DNA of 64,000 bases, from the IMG/VR virus record IMGVR_UViG_3300009034_000015, positions 1 through 64,000 of that record. One strand, given 5' to 3'. Below, piece after piece: positions 51,148 to 60,364 of the stretch (positions within the stretch are counted from its first letter, which is position 1; every line of letters starts with the position of its first letter). Source of the DNA: a virus. Under the pieces are notes generated by a model. The model worked only from the letters and a program-made list of their open reading frames with translations, was not told the DNA's origin and did not search any database. Position numbers and translations under genes: made by a program.

Positions 51148-52113
51148 TTATGAACCAGTAATACCAATCAATTTTGCACAGGTTAAATAATTGCGCATTA
51201 CTAAAACCTCATCACAATAAATATCAAAAGCATCTGACTGCGAAGTGGTTTTAGCTAAAGGCAATATAGTAACCTTAGTCAATTCTGATATAAAGCAATG
51301 ATCAGTATCAATTACATAAAGGGTAGAAGTTCCACCAGAAACTTCATCCGTTACAGCAGATCCATCCCACGCTTGAGTATCAGGAATCTCCGTGCTTCTT
51401 AAAATCGGTATCCCATTATAAGTCGGAACCTTGAAGCCACCTTTAATCTCTATCTTATCTACAAACCTTTGCTGAGCTTGTAGCAAGGCATTAATCTGCC
51501 TGGAAGTCCGCTTACTACAAAGAATTAGATCAGGTTCATGAATACAAGTATCAATAACCTCATCTAACTTTGCCAGAGTAATAGATTCACCAAGAGTAAC
51601 AGTAGTCATACCTACTGCCTGAGAAGAAGGAATTAGAATATCAAGGCCATCAAATTCCAAAGCACTGCTTGAAACCGATCCCTTAAAAAGCCCATTCTCT
51701 TCTTTCTTACGAAACTCTAAAGTTGCAGCTTCAATTTCCTGAGCAGCAATATTAGCATAACTACGCCCCTGAGCTTGCAATCTACGACTAATAACTCCAT
51801 TATAAGCAATAGTCTTATAAGGAAAATTAACCTGAGCAAAGCTTCCGCCAGATTGATTAAGTGTCCCAAGATCACTAACAAATTCAGCTCCAGTTGTTCC
51901 CGGTGTTCTGCGGTTCTGATAAAAAGCATCACCAGACCCAGGCTTTCTGGGAAGATTCATTCTCAAAGGATTTTTATACTCAACCATCTGAGCAATAACC
52001 TTATCAATTTCTGGCTGTCTTAAAATAGAACCAGCAGCAGTAACTCCAAGAGCTTTAATTATTCTCTCAATCTTTCCACGAAACTCGGGAGTATCCATCA
52101 TTTTAAGATCCAT
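51148..52113 (-). CDS. major capsid protein, HK97 fold
   Basis: 321 residues. Opens with a short MDLKMMDTPEFRGKIERI delta-region, then EYKNPLRMNLPRKPGSGDAF, the E-loop-like segment, and an A-domain rich in strands (PTYNGIPILRSTEIP). Located between the protease/scaffold and the connectors. A short delta domain is consistent with a separate scaffold. A strong GGAGGTGA precedes it. Confidence 0.88.
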   Translation of the reverse strand: MDLKMMDTPEFRGKIERIIKALGVTAAGSILRQPEIDKVIAQMVEYKNPLRMNLPRKPGSGDAFYQNRRTPGTTGAEFVSDLGTLNQSGGSFAQVNFPYKTIAYNGVISRRLQAQGRSYANIAAQEIEAATLEFRKKEENGLFKGSVSSSALEFDGLDILIPSSQAVGMTTVTLGESITLAKLDEVIDTCIHEPDLILCSKRTSRQINALLQAQQRFVDKIEIKGGFKVPTYNGIPILRSTEIPDTQAWDGSAVTDEVSGGTSTLYVIDTDHCFISELTKVTILPLAKTTSQSDAFDIYCDEVLVMRNYLTCAKLIGITGS

Positions 52114-52152
52114 TTAGTTTCACCTCCTTTCATTTAAGATTATTATAAATTG

Positions 52153-52926
52153 CTATTCTGTTTCTTCTTGCCCTAAGAGCAATTCAACTTTAGCAATAGG
52201 ATCAGCATTTTTATACTCCTCTGACTCAAGGAGTTTCTTAGTCGGTTCTACTTTGTCGTCAACTTCTAATGTTGAACGATCTTCATTATTTACAGTAGTT
52301 TTCCTTATAGGAATTTTATTTTCGATAGTGTCCTTTATTTCAGCTATCGTTTTTGATAAATCTGCGATCTTCTGCTCATTAGCAGTTTCCAGAGCTTGAT
52401 CTAAAGATTTAATTACTCCAGATAATTGAGTTTCTACCTCACCCAATTTTTTTGATATTTTAGAAGTATCAACATCCAGCATTAATTTCTTTTCAGGCGA
52501 ATAACCATACTGAGTAAAAATACCCATTAGCAAAGACATAGCCTTCTTGAGAACTGGAATATTTTTTGGAGCAAGTTTAGCAATTTCAACAACTGATATT
52601 TTCTGACTCTTCTTAGTTGGTAACTTAAAATCCTCATAACCGGGGACTTTATGCTCAGTTAACAAACCAGCAAGAGTAGATAAACAATCATTTATTCCCT
52701 TAACAATTTTGCTTTCCTGCTTCAAAACTACTTCCTTATCAACCTTATCCTTTTCTGAATCATCCATTGCATCTTGGTCATCTGAAGTATCATCATCAGT
52801 AGTTTCATCATTGCTCTTAACAGTTACCTCAAAATCATCAAGCTCTTCAGGATTATCAGGTAAAGAATCATCAAGATTCTTTTGAGCTTTTTGCTCATCA
52901 GTCAGTTCAATATCCTTATCATCCAT
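52153..52926 (-). CDS. nested scaffolding protein, internal start
   Basis: The in-frame ATG at 52926 is preceded by AAGGAGGTGATAGC, one of the strongest ribosome sites in the window. The 257-residue product is acidic at the start (MDDKDIELTDEQK) and coiled-coil later (KISKKLGEVETQLSGVIKSL), a typical scaffold. The same arrangement occurs in lambda C/Nu3. Confidence 0.8.
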   Translation of the reverse strand: MDDKDIELTDEQKAQKNLDDSLPDNPEELDDFEVTVKSNDETTDDDTSDDQDAMDDSEKDKVDKEVVLKQESKIVKGINDCLSTLAGLLTEHKVPGYEDFKLPTKKSQKISVVEIAKLAPKNIPVLKKAMSLLMGIFTQYGYSPEKKLMLDVDTSKISKKLGEVETQLSGVIKSLDQALETANEQKIADLSKTIAEIKDTIENKIPIRKTTVNNEDRSTLEVDDKVEPTKKLLESEEYKNADPIAKVELLLGQEETE

Positions 52927-53538
52927 GCTATCACCTCCTTTCTTTTTCTCGACTATTTTATAATCCAGTATTCGCCCTACTGGATGATCAAACTTATGAT
53001 TAAAAAATACCAAACCCTTTGGAGGTTTCTCCATATAAACTTTCATTGCTTCTTTAAAAGCAATTGGTTTAATAATTTCATTTAATAAATTTTTAGCATC
53101 AGTTGATACATAACCTTCAATTATTTTATTCTTTTTATCAATAACAGTAATTACAGCTTCTTTATCTGCCGGAATAGTTACTATTGAAATATCTCTAAGG
53201 TCAACCTTATCTACTATTATTTTATGTTTTTCACTAACCTTATCCCCGATATAAATTATATCTTCACCTTCAGTTGGCCTACCACTCCAGGAAAAAGCAG
53301 TAATATAGCCTTTAACTATCTTTTTCCAAATATCATTATCTTCAATTTTTACCTTTACCCAAAGCCCACCATTAAATTTAAGAACGCTATCTTTTCTTAC
53401 AAAATGCATCATAACCTTTCCGCCTTTACCATCATCACATTTAATAACTAAAAATTTCTTTTTATTAGCAGGTGAATCTACTAATGAAACTTCAAATGTA
53501 GTTAAATCAATTAATCTTCTAACTTTCTTTTTAGCCAT
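52153..53538 (-). CDS. prohead protease with permuted motif order, plus scaffold
   Basis: 461 residues. Residues 18-28 (VSLVDSPANKK) and 81-125 (AFSWSG ... DLRDISIVTIPAD) resemble the serine and SLVxxPA parts of S78/XkdF proteases; residues 141-189 (EGYVSTDA ... NHKFDHPVGR) resemble the N-terminal strand and the His motif, here placed after the serine part. From 205 onward an acidic coiled-coil scaffold follows. An internal start produces the scaffold alone. Confidence 0.75.
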   Translation of the reverse strand: MAKKKVRRLIDLTTFEVSLVDSPANKKKFLVIKCDDGKGGKVMMHFVRKDSVLKFNGGLWVKVKIEDNDIWKKIVKGYITAFSWSGRPTEGEDIIYIGDKVSEKHKIIVDKVDLRDISIVTIPADKEAVITVIDKKNKIIEGYVSTDAKNLLNEIIKPIAFKEAMKVYMEKPPKGLVFFNHKFDHPVGRILDYKIVEKKKGGDSMDDKDIELTDEQKAQKNLDDSLPDNPEELDDFEVTVKSNDETTDDDTSDDQDAMDDSEKDKVDKEVVLKQESKIVKGINDCLSTLAGLLTEHKVPGYEDFKLPTKKSQKISVVEIAKLAPKNIPVLKKAMSLLMGIFTQYGYSPEKKLMLDVDTSKISKKLGEVETQLSGVIKSLDQALETANEQKIADLSKTIAEIKDTIENKIPIRKTTVNNEDRSTLEVDDKVEPTKKLLESEEYKNADPIAKVELLLGQEETE

Positions 53539-55138
53539 CTTCTACCTCCACTTCTTCTTCTTTAACTCTTGAAATTCCTTGAACTGAATAACCAGTTATT
53601 TCTCCAGATTTAATTGCTTTCCAAATTTCCTTATCCAATACCTTAGTAGTTATTAACCAAGAATTTTTTTTAATTTCATAACCATCTATTTTAAAATTAA
53701 CAGGAGCGATATAATTTTCTAATATTTTTAATGAAGAGGGAAACATCGAATGCATTAAACCTAATGTTGCAAAATCCTGCATAAATTTAAAACAAGTCTT
53801 TCTTATCTCTTCAGCAGATATAATTTCACCCTGACCATCAATAGTCTCAGGCTCAAGAACTACACCTGTCACTAACTGCTCATCTTCTTTAGCTTTATAA
53901 ATAGGAACAAATCTATTAAAATGTTCTTTAGTATCATCTGGTAATTGTTTTTTTACTTCCTCTGGTAAATCTTTATAACCAATAGCTTTTAAAGCTTTTA
54001 AGGTATCAGGATTCCAAATTATATTTATCTTTTCTTTTTTAGCTTTCTCTTTTTCTTTCTGCTGATCATGAGTAGTTATATATGGCTCTTGAGTTTTAAT
54101 AGGTTTATTTATTTTCCACCATTCATCAGGGACTTTTTCATAATCCTCTCCACTTATTAACGAAATATTATACCTACCATTTAAACCCTTATTCTTTTTA
54201 AAGAAGAGAAAATATTCGTGATAATCAGTTTTTTGAACCCCATAAATTGCTAATCCAGAATCTACATAATCAATTCTACCAGCAGTTTCTTCAGTAGCAC
54301 CAGCCTGACCAACCTCTGCAAAATAAGTAGGTTTTTTAGAGCTTACTAAATGCAACCATTTTAAATTATGTAAAGGTCTTTTTTGTGCAGATATATTACT
54401 TTCATCATCAAAGAATTTATTTTTTAAAATATCTTCAACCCTACCATCTTTTAAAAATTGAATAATAGCCCCTGGAGTATTTAAAGCCCAATCAATTAAT
54501 AACTTTTTATCAGATAATAATATTCTTAAATCTAAATGTGCATTACCTCTATTGATTAAAACATTCATTAAACCAGCTAATTCATTTTTCTTTGGAGGTT
54601 TTTTACTAATAAATTTACTTATTACTTCTGAAACTTTTCCACCAGTATCAGAAGCTTTTTGAGCACTTGCTTTTAATTTACCTAAATCATTTTTTAAAAT
54701 AGCTATTTTATAATTACTCCAAAGTTTTCTTAAAGCTTTATTAGCCTCATCATCAGGCAATCGTTTAATCTTTTTTAAATTAGTTTTAATATCATTAATA
54801 TCCTTTTCACTCCAAATCCCTCTACTGTGCTTTTGAATAACAAATTTATTAGTTTTAATTCCTTCTTGCTTAACCATATAAGGATTAGTATTTTTTTGTT
54901 TTATCTCTTCATCTTTAACTAAAAGCTCATTTTTAACATTATCTTTATTATCTTTTTCTATACTTTCAATTATATCTAATTTCTTTTTTTCTGCATCAAT
55001 CTTTTTAATAATAGGAAATAACCAACTATAAGGAGTTTCACCAGCCTCAATTTCACGCTTTTTTATTTCCTCTAAAACAAAAACATAAGCGTTAATTAAA
55101 TCTTCTTTATTAAATTTATTTAATTCTATATTAATCAT
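53531..55138 (-). CDS. XkdF-type protease with LigD 3'-phosphoesterase-like domain
   Basis: 535 residues from the ATG at 55138. Middle: KFVIQKHSRG (about 99-108), an insertion, then AHLDLRIL (200-207) and DWALNTPG, HLVSSKKPTYF, TAGRIDYVDSG and EYFLFFKKNKGLNGR: this order matches LigD phosphoesterase (QEH, HYDFR, SWAVPKGP, EYGAG). C-terminal: TGVVLEPETIDGQGE (from 424), LMHSMF (His 463) and TGYSVQG (Ser 518), as in XkdF proteases. The middle domain may be structural or a nuclease; the catalytic residues HxDxR are present. Confidence 0.7.
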   Translation of the reverse strand: MINIELNKFNKEDLINAYVFVLEEIKKREIEAGETPYSWLFPIIKKIDAEKKKLDIIESIEKDNKDNVKNELLVKDEEIKQKNTNPYMVKQEGIKTNKFVIQKHSRGIWSEKDINDIKTNLKKIKRLPDDEANKALRKLWSNYKIAILKNDLGKLKASAQKASDTGGKVSEVISKFISKKPPKKNELAGLMNVLINRGNAHLDLRILLSDKKLLIDWALNTPGAIIQFLKDGRVEDILKNKFFDDESNISAQKRPLHNLKWLHLVSSKKPTYFAEVGQAGATEETAGRIDYVDSGLAIYGVQKTDYHEYFLFFKKNKGLNGRYNISLISGEDYEKVPDEWWKINKPIKTQEPYITTHDQQKEKEKAKKEKINIIWNPDTLKALKAIGYKDLPEEVKKQLPDDTKEHFNRFVPIYKAKEDEQLVTGVVLEPETIDGQGEIISAEEIRKTCFKFMQDFATLGLMHSMFPSSLKILENYIAPVNFKIDGYEIKKNSWLITTKVLDKEIWKAIKSGEITGYSVQGISRVKEEEVEVEDG

Positions 55139-55556
55139 TTTTAGATACCGCCTCAAATAACTCTTTATTCCATTCTTTATAATCTTCTGGCTTAAAAACA
55201 AATTCCCTTTTAATCATTTCTTTATAAATCTTTTTAGCTAATTTAACAACTTGTTCTTTAGTAAATTTAAACTCTTTCTTGTCTTCCTTTATAGTAAAAT
55301 ACCAATCATTAATAATTTTCCAATCATCTACTAATTGCTCATCTATAATTTCTTTAGGTTCATATTCATCTATATCTTTTATTTTAATTTCAATTTCTCC
55401 TATTTCTGGTTTATTTAAAGCCCCACCTGCATTAGAAATTCCTAAAGCTTTCTGAACAGATTTATCATAAATTTCATGTAATAATCCATGAAGCTCTAAT
55501 AAATCTTTATCAGAAATAGTTTTTAAATAATCTGAATTTATTTCATTTAGTTTCAT
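55131..55556 (-). CDS. hypothetical protein, 141 aa
   Basis: Helical, charged, with LKTISDKDLLELHGLLHEIY, a pattern resembling helical parts near XkdF-type proteins. Start placed at the ATG at 55556; the longer reading would need TTG. Overlaps the XkdF-type gene and the 54-aa gene. Confidence 0.55.
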   Translation of the reverse strand: MKLNEINSDYLKTISDKDLLELHGLLHEIYDKSVQKALGISNAGGALNKPEIGEIEIKIKDIDEYEPKEIIDEQLVDDWKIINDWYFTIKEDKKEFKFTKEQVVKLAKKIYKEMIKREFVFKPEDYKEWNKELFEAVSKND

Positions 55557-55707
55557 CTTCTTCTTCAATTGAAATTACTTTACCAAAAGTAGAGGAAATA
55601 AATTTATTATCTTCTAAAACTGTTTCTTCATAATAAACAGCTTTTTCTTTATCCACCGCATTATAATCTTTATCAAAAAAAGTAGTTATAGTTTCTTTCT
55701 TACTCAT
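55543..55707 (-). CDS. hypothetical protein, 54 aa
   Basis: MSKKETITTFFDKDYNAVDK leads to an acidic end. Starts in the portal stop (one-base overlap) and ends inside the next gene. Not recognised; coupling and composition support translation. Confidence 0.5.
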   Translation of the reverse strand: MSKKETITTFFDKDYNAVDKEKAVYYEETVLEDNKFISSTFGKVISIEEEDETK

Positions 55708-58424
55708 TAAAATAATTCCTCAAAAAATTTAACCCGCTTTGGATGATTCTTAATAAACTTTTTATTACCTTCTAACCATAAACTAAAAGAATGTGAAAAA
55801 TCTTCAAAATCAGATTTTAAATAACCTTCTGGTAAATCTAATGCAGTAAACTTTTCCTTACTAACAAGTGATTTAAAACTATTAGCAGTAGTAGGATTAG
55901 TAATTGCGTAAGCATGTCCAAATTCATGATATAAAGTTAAAGCATCAGCGTCTTTATATAACTTTACATTTTTTCCTATATCACAAGTTCCAGTAATATT
56001 AGCTTTACCCCAAGGAGTTTTAGCTGTTTCTTTTTTGCCATAAATCTTAACCGAGTTAACAGCTTTCTGAACTTCTTTTGGCATTTCTCTAAAACTTTCT
56101 ATTAACAAAGCTTCAGGGAAAACTTTTTCACCACCTTCTAAAAATTGCATTCTTGGATATATAGAATTACTAATAAATTTTACTTCTGGATCAAACTCTA
56201 CTACACAATAACAATATCCATTACATCTTGAAGTTCCATCACCAGGCCAGGCAGGTAAATCATGTCGGGTTTTATAAGGATTACCAGCTTCAAAATCTGC
56301 ACAATCAGGGCAAGACTTTCCAGATGTAGTTCTCCAGAAACACACAGAAACATCCCACTCAGAAGCAGTTACTTGTTTTTTAACTGGTTTTAATCCAAGC
56401 CTTTCTCTTGCTTCTATTTCAGTATCAATAGCTTTTCCTATTTCTTCTCCAAATACTGCATTAGCAACAGACCAAATAGCTGCACTGTATAAATTTACAC
56501 GATAATCTAAACCTTTAACTGATTTAGTAACCGCTTCTTTAGTTTTTTTAATATCTACATTTTCTTTATATAATAAATCTAAATCATCAGTTAATCGTTT
56601 ATTAAGGTTTTTAAATAACTTCTTTCTTAAAAACTCCTCATTCCATTTTAATCGCTCTTTAATTATTTTTCTAATCTCTTGATTAGTCAAATAAGTTTCT
56701 CCAGTAATTTCAGATGCTGCTTTCTGAGCTACTCTTGCAGTATGATAAAAATATTTTTCTGCTAATTTAAGCCAGTTTGTTAAACATATATCAGTCTGCT
56801 TATTTATTTCCTTTATACCCTGGGTTTTAGCTCCTTCAAACTTTGTAAAGAATTTAATTACATTATCAGTCATTCTATCCCAATAACCAGATAATTTATT
56901 ATTATAATTCTTTTTAACATTTAAAACTTTTTCAACAGGCAAAACCACTTTGCCTTTTAAATCATCTATTTCTTTTTGTGTAAGTTCTGCAACTTCTTCA
57001 AATTCTTCTGCTGAATCACCCTCTAATAACTGTAAAACCTTTTCACTTTCACCACTTTCATCTACCTCTTCAGAATCTATTCCCTCTTCATCAACACCAA
57101 TTACATCTTTTTCTGAAGCTAATATTTTACCAAGTTTAATTACCTTATTGCCTACTATTAATAAATGTTGATCTCCTCCAGGAACTTCAGATAAACCACG
57201 CTTTTTCCTTACTTCATTTAATGTCTTAACTCCAGAATGAAAATAAATTTTAGAAGTCTTAGCTTGAGTTTCATCTTCCTCAATCTCTTCTAATTCCCAT
57301 TTAAAATAAACATCATTATATAATTCTGGTAAAATTTCAGTATTAATATAATAAGCAATTAATTTAGCAATAGGAATTATTAAACGGCTCTTACCTAAAA
57401 ATCTTTGCTCCTTAGCTGTTGCCTTTGGAACATCCTGGGTAGAACCCATCTCGACTGGCATTAAGCCAAAATTTCTCCAGATAATCCTTTCAATAACTAG
57501 CATCAACTCCTCTAATTGCATATCTCTATTAGGTTGATGAAAAGGAATCCATTGAGCTTTACCATCAGTTCCATAAACTACTCTTATTTTAAATAGATTA
57601 CCTTTATATTGTTTAAATTGTGCTTTCGCTCTTTCATAAGCATCTACACTTACTGGCCCAAGATCAAGAACCCCAGGTGGTATTTCATCTTCTGTAAAAC
57701 TATCGCATATATGTTTAATAGATTGCATTAAAGCTGCAACCTCATCAATAATAGATTCTATAATAGGAAGGCCATAAAGATTATGAGTAACAGGATGTAA
57801 AATTATATCTACTATATCTTGTGATCTAAAATTAACATCATTCTCGGCCATATAATCGCCTTCTTGAACATAACCAAGAATAACCCCATGAATATCTGCC
57901 TTTGGTTTTATTGTAGCTACATCCCTCGCCCATAGCTCTACTAAATGACCTTTTAAATTTCTAACTTTTTCAATCTTACCAGTATCACAAACTAATAAAT
58001 CATTTAACATCTTTGACATTAATTGTTGAAAATTCTCTTGATTAACATTAGGATTGTTTAATAACTCAGTAGCCTCAGTTACATGAGCATCATCTACATC
58101 TTTATTTTTCTTAACTATATTCCAATCTAAAGTAGAAACAGTTCTTACTATATTATCAACAGCAGGTCTAACGGCAGAAGATTGATGATATATATCTCTT
58201 AACCTTTCGTAACTAAGTAATTTACCTGTTCTTGAAATACTCTCATCTTCACTAAGTTTCATTAAACCAGTTTGTAAACCTTTAACTTCTCCTCTCAATC
58301 TTCTGTTCTGGCTATCAACAGCAGTAATCTGTTCAGATAATTTATCAATCTTACTTGATTGCTTTTTAACTAATTCTTTTGTTTCGTCTCTAAAAAATGG
58401 TATTTTCATTTTAGTCCCAATCAT
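55707..58424 (-). CDS. portal / MuF / metallopeptidase fusion
   Basis: 905 residues. First 430 residues form a portal (IRTVSTLDWNIVKK, LGPVSVDAYERAKAQFKQYK). Residues about 510-740 are a MuF domain with CFWRTTSGKSCPDC and WPGDGTSRCNGYC. The last 90 residues have YHEFGHAYA (H833-H837), a gluzincin zinc motif, then FEDFSHSF as possible third ligand. Domain fusions of portal and MuF are known; a C-terminal peptidase could be injected with DNA. A later ATG at 58409 is an alternative start. Confidence 0.85.
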   Translation of the reverse strand: MIGTKMKIPFFRDETKELVKKQSSKIDKLSEQITAVDSQNRRLRGEVKGLQTGLMKLSEDESISRTGKLLSYERLRDIYHQSSAVRPAVDNIVRTVSTLDWNIVKKNKDVDDAHVTEATELLNNPNVNQENFQQLMSKMLNDLLVCDTGKIEKVRNLKGHLVELWARDVATIKPKADIHGVILGYVQEGDYMAENDVNFRSQDIVDIILHPVTHNLYGLPIIESIIDEVAALMQSIKHICDSFTEDEIPPGVLDLGPVSVDAYERAKAQFKQYKGNLFKIRVVYGTDGKAQWIPFHQPNRDMQLEELMLVIERIIWRNFGLMPVEMGSTQDVPKATAKEQRFLGKSRLIIPIAKLIAYYINTEILPELYNDVYFKWELEEIEEDETQAKTSKIYFHSGVKTLNEVRKKRGLSEVPGGDQHLLIVGNKVIKLGKILASEKDVIGVDEEGIDSEEVDESGESEKVLQLLEGDSAEEFEEVAELTQKEIDDLKGKVVLPVEKVLNVKKNYNNKLSGYWDRMTDNVIKFFTKFEGAKTQGIKEINKQTDICLTNWLKLAEKYFYHTARVAQKAASEITGETYLTNQEIRKIIKERLKWNEEFLRKKLFKNLNKRLTDDLDLLYKENVDIKKTKEAVTKSVKGLDYRVNLYSAAIWSVANAVFGEEIGKAIDTEIEARERLGLKPVKKQVTASEWDVSVCFWRTTSGKSCPDCADFEAGNPYKTRHDLPAWPGDGTSRCNGYCYCVVEFDPEVKFISNSIYPRMQFLEGGEKVFPEALLIESFREMPKEVQKAVNSVKIYGKKETAKTPWGKANITGTCDIGKNVKLYKDADALTLYHEFGHAYAITNPTTANSFKSLVSKEKFTALDLPEGYLKSDFEDFSHSFSLWLEGNKKFIKNHPKRVKFFEELF

Positions 58425-59883
58425 CTATCCCAGAAAAATTTAAATTATCAGAAGAAACTTCATCAGCTAACAAAATAGAATCAATAACATCATTATACTG
58501 ACCTGGAAAAGAAGTAAATTCTTCAACCACATAATTCATAGATGATCTAATAAAAAACTTTTTATTCTCTATTGTAGGTTGTAATTTCATTGCTCTTGAT
58601 TCTGGATCAAGATTATGAAATATAGATTTTACTGGAATATCTGTCCTATCAATAAAAAAATTAGCTAATACTTTTTGATAAGCATTACCTTCAATACCAA
58701 CAATAGTTGGTTTAAACCTATCATTTTTTTCTTTTATTAATTTTATTTGCCTATCTAAACCTATAAATCCACGATAATAATCTAAGAGATACCTATTGCC
58801 ATCCATATCCTTACCAATAGTAGAATGAGCAAAAGCACTCCCATCAGTTGATTCAGTAGCAGGATCAACTCCTTGGAATACTCTAAGAGATTCTTGAAAT
58901 CTTATTTTCCTTCCATCCGGTAATGTTACTATCTTATCCATATCTTCATCGTTATAAAATCTAAACCATTTTTCCTTAAACATCTTTTCTTTAAGTGCAG
59001 CAACATCATTTAAATACTGTAAGTTAAATTTAATACTACCTTTTTCACGCTTTAAAGCTTTTAAAAATTGTAATGGAAACTTAGAAGGGAATAATGCTCT
59101 TTCTTTTTTACCTTCTTTTATAATTGCTTTTTCAACTACTATCTGATAATCTTTAAACCTACTTTTATTATGTTTAATTATATATCCATATAAATCAAAT
59201 AAATGCCAACGAGTTCCTATTATTATTAATTGACCACCAGGCTCAAGAATATCAGGCAATGATAAAAAGAAATCAATTACCTTTTGCCTTTCTGTCGGTG
59301 TCCTACTATTACCAAAGCTAACAGGATCATCAAGAATAATTAAATCAGCATGCTCAGAAACAATTTCTTGTCCTATTCCAACAGCTTCAATAGTAGGTTC
59401 TTTTAACTCCGCCCTTCTCCTTGATATAATAATTGTATTCTCTGTCCATTTATCTGCTAACTCATCTAAGTTACCATAGCAAGCTCTAAATAAAAGATTA
59501 CCTTTTATATGACCTTTTATTGCTCTTAAATAATTTTTTGCATTCTTTCCAATAGCATGAATTAATAAAACCCTCAAATCTCGATTCTTAATTATTCTCT
59601 GTAAAACATATCCAATAGTAATAAGTGTAGTTTTTAAATGACCTCTTGGGGCTAAAAATAAAATTCTTCTTTGATTAGGAACAATTTGCTTTGACCATTC
59701 CTTATGAGGCTGAACTGCTATCTGGTTATAACCAAGTATAAATTTTGTAAAGTAATATAAATCATTAAGCCCTCGCTTTGCAATATAAACAAACTTAGCA
59801 AGGGCTTGAAGTTTAATAATATATAAATATTCATTAGAATCAATGAATAGTTTCTTTACTCTTTTGTAAATCTTCTTCTGCAA
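58411..59883 (-). CDS. terL: terminase large subunit
   Basis: 490 residues. ATPase: Walker A-like APRGHLKTT (78-86), Walker B LIILDDP (181-187), coupling motif IIGTRWH. Nuclease: GVDPATE (Asp 339), IVGIEGNA and YNDVIDSILLADE, the three acidic sites of the RNase H fold. Packages phage DNA. Overlaps portal by 14 bases. Confidence 0.95.
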   Translation of the reverse strand: MQKKIYKRVKKLFIDSNEYLYIIKLQALAKFVYIAKRGLNDLYYFTKFILGYNQIAVQPHKEWSKQIVPNQRRILFLAPRGHLKTTLITIGYVLQRIIKNRDLRVLLIHAIGKNAKNYLRAIKGHIKGNLLFRACYGNLDELADKWTENTIIISRRRAELKEPTIEAVGIGQEIVSEHADLIILDDPVSFGNSRTPTERQKVIDFFLSLPDILEPGGQLIIIGTRWHLFDLYGYIIKHNKSRFKDYQIVVEKAIIKEGKKERALFPSKFPLQFLKALKREKGSIKFNLQYLNDVAALKEKMFKEKWFRFYNDEDMDKIVTLPDGRKIRFQESLRVFQGVDPATESTDGSAFAHSTIGKDMDGNRYLLDYYRGFIGLDRQIKLIKEKNDRFKPTIVGIEGNAYQKVLANFFIDRTDIPVKSIFHNLDPESRAMKLQPTIENKKFFIRSSMNYVVEEFTSFPGQYNDVIDSILLADEVSSDNLNFSGIDDWD

Positions 59884-60364
59884 TTTCTCCCTCTAATCTT
59901 ATTTTCTTGCCTCCAGGTATATTACCAGTTTTAATAAATTGTTTTAAAGCAGTTGGAGACATATTCTCAATCATTTGCATATAGGGCGGAATATCCTCTT
60001 TTCCTTCTATCTCACCAGAAGGAACGGTTGGAGTAAAAATCCCCTGTATCTTTGCTATTGAATCTTCTGCTTGTAAACAAATTTTTAAATCCTCTAATTC
60101 CCAGGCTTTATTAAATATCTTTAAACGCCTTTTAACCGCCCTTTCTTTTGCCTTATCTATATCATCATTTCCCTCAAGTGCTTGGCGTTGATATAAAATC
60201 TTTTTTGCATCTTTAATATAGTTTCTAATCTGCCTCGGTAATAACCGATAACGCTTACCAAAATAAACCTCTATCTCTTTAGCCCGCATCCCTTCTTGGA
60301 TACAATCAGCAATTTCTTCAACTCTTAATTGATACTCAGTAGAATGTTTTTGTTTTTTACTCAT
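59840..60364 (-). CDS. terS: terminase small subunit
   Basis: 174 residues upstream of terL and overlapping it. N-terminal helix-turn-helix RAKEIEVYFGKRYRLLPRQI and a central coiled region (KAKERAVKRRLKIF) typical of TerS oligomers. Recognises packaging sites. Confidence 0.75.
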   Translation of the reverse strand: MSKKQKHSTEYQLRVEEIADCIQEGMRAKEIEVYFGKRYRLLPRQIRNYIKDAKKILYQRQALEGNDDIDKAKERAVKRRLKIFNKAWELEDLKICLQAEDSIAKIQGIFTPTVPSGEIEGKEDIPPYMQMIENMSPTALKQFIKTGNIPGGKKIRLEGEIAEEDLQKSKETIH

